This document shows positions 60,249 to 64,000 of a stretch of 64,000 nt of DNA, piece by piece. The stretch is from Streptomyces rapamycinicus NRRL 5491 (lineage in GTDB: Bacteria > Actinomycetota > Actinomycetes > Streptomycetales > Streptomycetaceae). The notes under the pieces were generated by a model that was given only the letters and a program-made list of their open reading frames with translations, was not told where the DNA came from and searched no databases. The stretch lies in the NCBI RefSeq assembly GCF_024298965.1, contig NZ_CP085193.1:8060001-8124000 (forward strand), given 5' to 3'. Made by a program: the position numbers and the translations under genes. Every line of letters begins with the position of its first letter. The first letter of the stretch is position 1.

Positions 60249-60689
60249 GTGAGCGCGACCGCGGACCACGCGGAGGAGCGGACCAACCCTGCCGCGAGGC
60301 TGGGTTTTCAGCCCGAACAGGTGGTCCAGGAGATCGGCTACGACGACGATGTCGACCAGGAGCTCCGCGAGTCCATCGAGGAGATCACCGGCCAGGAGCT
60401 CGTCGACGAGGAGTACGACGATGTGGCCGACGCCGTTGTGCTGTGGTTCCGGGAGGACGACGGCGACCTGACGGACGCGCTGGTGGACGCCATCCAGATG
60501 ATCGACGACGGCGCACCGGTCTGGCTGCTGACGCCCAAGACCGGCCGTGACGGCTATGTCGAGCCGAGCGACATCAATGAGGCGGCGACCACTGCCGGCC
60601 TGTCCCAGACCAAGAGCTTCAACGCGGGCAAGGACTGGACGGGCAGCCGCCTGGTCACGCCCAAAGCCGCGCGCAGCGGCAAGCGCTGA
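60249..60689 (+). CDS. DUF3052 family protein
   Basis: 146 residues, GTG with AGGAGG 7 nt upstream. A short polar start, then RLGFQPEQVVQEIGYDDDVD, a strongly acidic middle (EEITGQELVDEEYDDVADAV) and VWLLTPKTGRDGYVEPSDIN. The family is actinobacterial and of unknown function, and regularly adjacent to aceE and the peroxiredoxin gene. Soluble, cytosolic. Ends at a perfect terminator hairpin. Confidence 0.88.
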   Translation: MSATADHAEERTNPAARLGFQPEQVVQEIGYDDDVDQELRESIEEITGQELVDEEYDDVADAVVLWFREDDGDLTDALVDAIQMIDDGAPVWLLTPKTGRDGYVEPSDINEAATTAGLSQTKSFNAGKDWTGSRLVTPKAARSGKR

Positions 60690-60709
60690 GGCCGGCGGAT
60701 CCACACCCC

Positions 60710-60745
60710 AGAGCCCCCCTCCGTTCCCTTACGGAGGGGGGCTCT
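60710..60745 (+). terminator. Terminator after DUF3052
   Basis: Perfect 15-bp arms (60710-60724, 60731-60745) around a TCCCTT loop, 21 bp after the stop. No U-tract follows, as is common in Streptomyces. Confidence 0.88.
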
Positions 60746-60771
60746 GAGCGTAGGCTGGGCCGCGCACCTCA

Positions 60772-60843
60772 TGATCAATTCAAACCTTGATCAATTCAAA
60801 CCTTGATCATGCCGGACATGATCTTCCGAGCATGATCTTCCGA
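60772..60843. repeat. Phased TGATC repeats upstream of the peroxiredoxin gene
   Basis: TGATC starts at 60772, 60788, 60804, 60819 and 60833. The first two are in a perfect 16-bp tandem (TGATCAATTCAAACCT twice); the last two in a 13-bp repeat CATGATCTTCCGA with 14-bp period. Strikingly AT-rich for this genome, and placed in the promoter interval between the upstream terminator and ahpE. Confidence 0.85.
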
Positions 60844-60866
60844 ACGTGAGCGAAGGGATGGCTCCC

Positions 60867-61325
60867 ATGGCGATAGAGGTCGGCGCGAAGGCCCCTGACT
60901 TCCAGCTGAAGAACCAGCACGGCGAGTCGGTCAGGCTCTCCGACTTCCGGGGCGAGAAGAACGTCGTACTCCTCTTCTACCCGTTCGCCTTCACCGGCGT
61001 GTGCACCGGCGAGCTGTGCGCGCTCCGCGACGAGCTGCCGACGTTCGTCAACGACGACGTCCAGCTGCTGGCGGTCTCCAATGACTCGCCCTTCAGCCTG
61101 CGGGTCTTCGCCGAGCAGGAGGGCCTCGAGTACCCCCTGCTGTCGGACTTCTGGCCGCACGGCGAGACCAGCCGCGCCTACGGCGTCTTCGACGAGGACA
61201 AGGGCTGCGCGGTGCGCGGCACCTTCGTGATCGACAAGGAGGGCGTGGTGCGCTGGACGGTCGTCAACGGCCTGCCCGACGCCCGGGACCTGAACGACTA
61301 CGCCAAGGCCCTGGAAACCCTGTAG
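60867..61325 (+). CDS. AhpE-type peroxiredoxin
   Basis: 152 residues. Thioredoxin-fold peroxidase: peroxidatic Cys46 in FAFTGVCTGELCALRDEL (TxxC motif) with a second Cys at 51, and a C-terminal DARDLNDYAKALE. It reduces peroxides and peroxynitrite; the AhpE (1-Cys-like) group of actinobacteria is the best match. ATG 60867 has GAAGGGA upstream; 60858 (MAP) and GTG 60846 are alternatives. Repeats of TGATC upstream suggest a dedicated regulator. Confidence 0.92.
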   Translation: MAIEVGAKAPDFQLKNQHGESVRLSDFRGEKNVVLLFYPFAFTGVCTGELCALRDELPTFVNDDVQLLAVSNDSPFSLRVFAEQEGLEYPLLSDFWPHGETSRAYGVFDEDKGCAVRGTFVIDKEGVVRWTVVNGLPDARDLNDYAKALETL

Positions 61326-61449
61326 CCAAGGCCCGCGAAACCCTGTAGCGGCCGGGAACCGCTCACTAGGATCGACGCGTTGATCCTGATGGGAAACCTT
61401 TGATGAAGGGGCACGCAGTGCTCCTGACGAACCTTTTTTGGGAGGACTC

Positions 61450-62025
61450 GTGGGAGTCAGCCTCAGCAAGGGCGGCAACGTCTCGCTGACCAAGGAAGCC
61501 CCGAACCTGACCGCGGTCGTCGTGGGTCTCGGCTGGGACGCCCGTACCACCACGGGCACGGACTTCGACCTCGACGCCAGCGCCCTGCTGACCAACGCCG
61601 AGGGCAAGGTCGGCAACGATCAGAACTTCGTCTTCTTCAACAACCTCAAGAGCCCCGACGGCTCCGTGGAGCACACCGGTGACAACATCACCGGTGAGGG
61701 CGAGGGCGACGACGAGCAGATCAAGGTGAACCTGGCGGGCGTCCCCGCCGATGTCGCCAAGATCGTCTTCCCGGTGTCGATCTACGACGCCGAGACCCGT
61801 CAGCAGAGCTTCGGCCAGGTGCGCAACGCCTTCATCCGCGTGGTGAACCAGGCCGACGGCAATGAGCTCGCCCGCTACGACCTCTCCGAGGACGCCTCGA
61901 CCGAGACCGCCATGGTCTTCGGCGAGCTGTACCGGAACGGCGCGGAGTGGAAGTTCCGCGCCATCGGCCAGGGGTACGCCTCGGGTCTGCGCGGCATCGC
62001 GCAGGACTTCGGCGTCAACGTCTGA
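61450..62025 (+). CDS. terD: TerD-family stress protein (copy 1)
   Basis: 191 residues, GTG with GGGAGG upstream. TerD fold with paired Ca2+-binding acidic loops: [40 protein letters not shown], and [20 protein letters not shown]. TerD proteins bind calcium and are associated with tellurite, phage and membrane-stress resistance, and in Streptomyces with growth and differentiation; exact action unknown. Two tandem copies are followed by a DUF475/TerC-like membrane gene, the usual Ter partnership. Confidence 0.95.
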   Translation: MGVSLSKGGNVSLTKEAPNLTAVVVGLGWDARTTTGTDFDLDASALLTNAEGKVGNDQNFVFFNNLKSPDGSVEHTGDNITGEGEGDDEQIKVNLAGVPADVAKIVFPVSIYDAETRQQSFGQVRNAFIRVVNQADGNELARYDLSEDASTETAMVFGELYRNGAEWKFRAIGQGYASGLRGIAQDFGVNV

Positions 62026-62080
62026 GCGACGTCCGAACGGGCCGTCGAAGGCCGCCGAAGGCCGTCGACAGGGCAATCAT

Positions 62081-62128
62081 TCCGGCGCCGCACCCCCCGC
62101 GCCCCAGAGGCAGGGGTGCGGCGCCGGA
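62081..62128 (+). terminator. Terminator between the two terD genes
   Basis: Perfect 16-bp arms (62081-62096, 62113-62128), 16-nt loop, 55 bp after the first terD stop and 41 bp before the second terD start. The second copy therefore likely has reduced read-through or its own promoter, though no room for a normal promoter remains unless it overlaps the hairpin. Confidence 0.8.
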
Positions 62129-62169
62129 CGCGTATCACCCATGCACCACCGCGGGGAGGAAACAGCATC

Positions 62170-62745
62170 ATGGGCGTCACACTCGCCAAGGGGGGCAATG
62201 TCTCCCTCTCCAAAGCCGCTCCGAATCTCACACAGGTGCTCATCGGCCTGGGCTGGGACGCGCGCTCCACCACCGGAGCGCCGTTCGACCTCGACGCCAG
62301 TGCCCTGCTGTGCCAGTCGGGGCGGGTGCTCGGCGATGAGTACTTCATCTTCTACAACAACCTCACGAGCCCCGAGGGCTCCGTCGAGCACACCGGCGAC
62401 AACCTCACCGGCGAGGGCGAGGGTGACGACGAGTCCCTGCTGATCGATCTGGGCAAGGTCCCGGCCGAGGTCGACAAGATCGTCTTCCCGGTCTCCATCC
62501 ATGAGGCCGAGGCCAGGCGCCAGACGTTCGGGCAGGTCAGCAATGCCTTCATTCGAGTGGTGAACCAGGCGGACGGCCAGGAGCTGGCCCGCTACGACCT
62601 CTCCGAGGACGCCTCCGGCGAGACCGCGATGATCTTCGGCGAGGTCTATCGCTACGGCGGCGAATGGAAGTTCAGGGCCGTGGGGCAGGGGTACGCGTCG
62701 GGTCTGCGAGGCATCGCTCTAGACTTCGGAGTCAACGTTTCGTAA
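62170..62745 (+). CDS. terD: TerD-family stress protein (copy 2)
   Basis: 191 residues, GGAGG 9 nt upstream of ATG. Same length as copy 1, and about three quarters identical by eye: [60 protein letters not shown]. All acidic Ca2+-ligand positions that I can match are kept. A Cys (LLCQSGRVL) distinguishes it. A product of tandem duplication; 52 bp separate it from the DUF475 gene. Confidence 0.95.
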   Translation: MGVTLAKGGNVSLSKAAPNLTQVLIGLGWDARSTTGAPFDLDASALLCQSGRVLGDEYFIFYNNLTSPEGSVEHTGDNLTGEGEGDDESLLIDLGKVPAEVDKIVFPVSIHEAEARRQTFGQVSNAFIRVVNQADGQELARYDLSEDASGETAMIFGEVYRYGGEWKFRAVGQGYASGLRGIALDFGVNVS

Positions 62746-62796
62746 AGCCGCGTAAAGTGCGCGGGGGAGACCTTACGACGAAGGATTGGGTAGGCA

Positions 62797-63990
62797 GTGC
62801 TCCTCAAAACCTTTGGTTGGTCGTTCGCCATCACGGCGATCGGTCTGGCCCTGGCCGGCGTCCTCTGGGGGTGGCAGGGGCTCGCCATCGTCGGGATCCT
62901 CTCGATCCTGGAGATCTCGCTCTCATTCGACAACGCGGTCATCAACGCGGGCATTCTGCGCAAGATGAACGCCTTCTGGCAGAAGATCTTCCTGACCGTC
63001 GGCATCCTGATCGCCGTCTTCGGCATGCGGCTGGTCTTCCCGGTGATCATCGTCGCCGTCACGGCCAAGATGAGCCCCATCGAGGCCGTCGATCTCGCGA
63101 TCAACGACAAGAACCAGTACGAGCACCTGGTCACGGCGGCGCATCCGGCGATCGCGGCCTTCGGCGGGATCTTCCTGCTGATGATCTTCCTCGACTTCAT
63201 CTTCGAGGAGCGGGACATCAGGTGGCTGGGGTGGCTGGAGAAGCCGCTCGCCAAGCTGGGCAAGCTGGACACGTTCTCGATCGTGGTCGCCCTGATCGGA
63301 CTGTTGGTCACCGCCACCACCGTGGCCACCGACGTGGCCCACGGCGGCGGTGACAAGAGCGCCACCGTCCTGTTGTCCGGCGTCGCCGGTCTGCTCACCT
63401 ATCTGATCGTCGGCGGCATCTCCGGCTACTTCGAGGACAAGCTCGAAGAGGAGGAGGAAGACGACGAGGACGACGAGGCCGACGCGGCCGGGGGCGAGGT
63501 CGACGAGGGCGCGAAGGCGGCCACGAACGCCCAGCTCAACGGCAGCGGCGGCCGTGGCTCCAGCGGCGCCACCGTGGTCGGCCTGGCCGGCAAGGCCGCG
63601 TTCTTCCTCTTCCTCTACCTCGAGGTCATCGACGCGTCCTTCTCCTTCGACGGGGTCATCGGCGCCTTCGCGATCACCAACGACATCTTCGAGATGGCGC
63701 TGGGTCTGGGCATCGGCGCCATGTACATCCGGTCGCTGACCGTCTTCCTGGTCCGCAGGGGCACCCTGGACGACTACGTCTACCTGGAACACGGCGCGCA
63801 CTACGCGATCGGCGCGCTGGCCGTGATCCTGCTGGTCACGATCAAGTACGAGATCAACGAGGTCATCACCGGCCTGGTGGGCGTGGTGCTGATCGCCGCC
63901 TCGTACTGGTCCTCGGTCCGGCGCAACCGTAAGGAGGCGGCCGCCGGGGAGGATTCGGAGGCCAAGACGGAAGTCACCTCCGGAGTCTGA
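62797..63990 (+). CDS. DUF475/TerC-superfamily integral membrane protein
   Basis: 397 residues with about nine membrane segments. The two TerC hallmark helices with intramembrane Asp are present: SILEISLSFDNAVINA (near 36-51) and EVIDASFSFDGVIGAFAIT (near 276-294). A long acidic cytosolic loop (near 215-240: EEEEEDDEDDEADA) separates the halves. The length and the loop fit DUF475 rather than classic TerC. Such proteins are thought to move or sense metal ions (Mn2+ in some TerC) and to work with TerD. GTG 62797 has a GGTAGG-like site. Confidence 0.9.
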   Translation: MLLKTFGWSFAITAIGLALAGVLWGWQGLAIVGILSILEISLSFDNAVINAGILRKMNAFWQKIFLTVGILIAVFGMRLVFPVIIVAVTAKMSPIEAVDLAINDKNQYEHLVTAAHPAIAAFGGIFLLMIFLDFIFEERDIRWLGWLEKPLAKLGKLDTFSIVVALIGLLVTATTVATDVAHGGGDKSATVLLSGVAGLLTYLIVGGISGYFEDKLEEEEEDDEDDEADAAGGEVDEGAKAATNAQLNGSGGRGSSGATVVGLAGKAAFFLFLYLEVIDASFSFDGVIGAFAITNDIFEMALGLGIGAMYIRSLTVFLVRRGTLDDYVYLEHGAHYAIGALAVILLVTIKYEINEVITGLVGVVLIAASYWSSVRRNRKEAAAGEDSEAKTEVTSGV

Positions 63991-64000
63991 CCGCCGGGGT

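Noticed and set aside
61326..61449. Mn2+ (yybP-ykoY) riboswitch ahead of the Ter genes
   Set aside because: Such elements often precede TerC-type genes, but I could not find the conserved core in this leader or before 62797.

Overview
The window is very GC-rich (third codon positions almost all G or C). It uses many GTG starts, has long antisense shadow ORFs, and its gene content is that of a Streptomyces chromosome: an SCO2400-type zinc-ribbon protein, DUF3145, the fabD-fabH-acpP-fabF cluster next to its PucR-like regulator, a homodimeric-type AceE, DUF3052, and paired TerD proteins. I see no rRNA or tRNA gene and no CRISPR array. About 60 protein genes are supported. One is cut by the left edge, and one (a NUDIX gene) is clearly broken.

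Layout. (1) 1-5.1 kb: an unknown partial gene, an IclR regulator translationally coupled to an SMP-30 lactonase, an SCO2400-like protein, and a MarR regulator divergent from an NADP-dependent oxidoreductase. (2) 5.1-15.4 kb: a plant-polysaccharide region with secreted GH30, cytosolic GH51 arabinofuranosidase, a secreted intradiol dioxygenase, pectate lyase plus a secreted nuclease/phosphatase-fold protein, a secreted serine hydrolase and an odd leaderless-protein solute-binding homologue. (3) 15.5-17.2 kb: a short accessory patch with a 3'-truncated NUDIX gene, an HTH-DUF5919-like regulator and two small unknown genes. (4) 17.2-27.4 kb: a secreted pyroglutamyl-peptidase-like protein whose catalytic Cys is Ser, then a minus-strand sugar operon (enolase-family dehydratase, zinc dehydrogenase, U32-like protein, ChvE-type binding lipoprotein, ATPase, permease, aldose 1-epimerase). 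A 163-bp MITE sits exactly at the stop codon of the dehydrogenase gene. (5) 27.6-36.6 kb: an erythromycin-esterase-like protein, an ArsR/MFS pair, a TetR/GH3 pair, a 12-unit minisatellite and an SGNH lipoprotein. (6) 36.9-47.3 kb: DUF3145, a beta-hydroxyacid dehydrogenase, the type II fatty acid synthase operon with fasR, pirin, a beta-lactamase-fold hydrolase and a MerR/aldo-keto reductase pair. (7) 47.5-56.3 kb: a two-component system with a DUF4429 protein, flanked by two paralogous DUF1023 hydrolases, then TetR/MFS and a secreted I36 inhibitor. (8) 57-64 kb: aceE, DUF3052, AhpE-type peroxiredoxin, two TerD proteins and a DUF475/TerC membrane protein.

How they fit together. GTTCGA-type boxes resembling known IclR-family sites occur at the IclR promoter (695-729), the GH51 promoter (9761-9796) and both sides of the sugar operon promoter (27433-27528). 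This suggests one regulon: GH51 frees a sugar, the ChvE-type ABC system imports it, the mutarotase, dehydrogenase, SMP-30 lactonase and dehydratase process it along an oxidative non-phosphorylative route, and the IclR protein senses an intermediate. The substrate is not fixed by the sequence. The fab, aceE and Ter parts are conserved chromosomal core; from memory the order resembles the SCO236x-SCO2400 neighbourhood of S. coelicolor, which I could not check here.

The intergenic DNA is unusually repetitive: seven copies of a GC-rich palindromic repeat family, two arrays that appear to have expanded from it, several short tandem duplications in promoter regions, and strong terminator hairpins.
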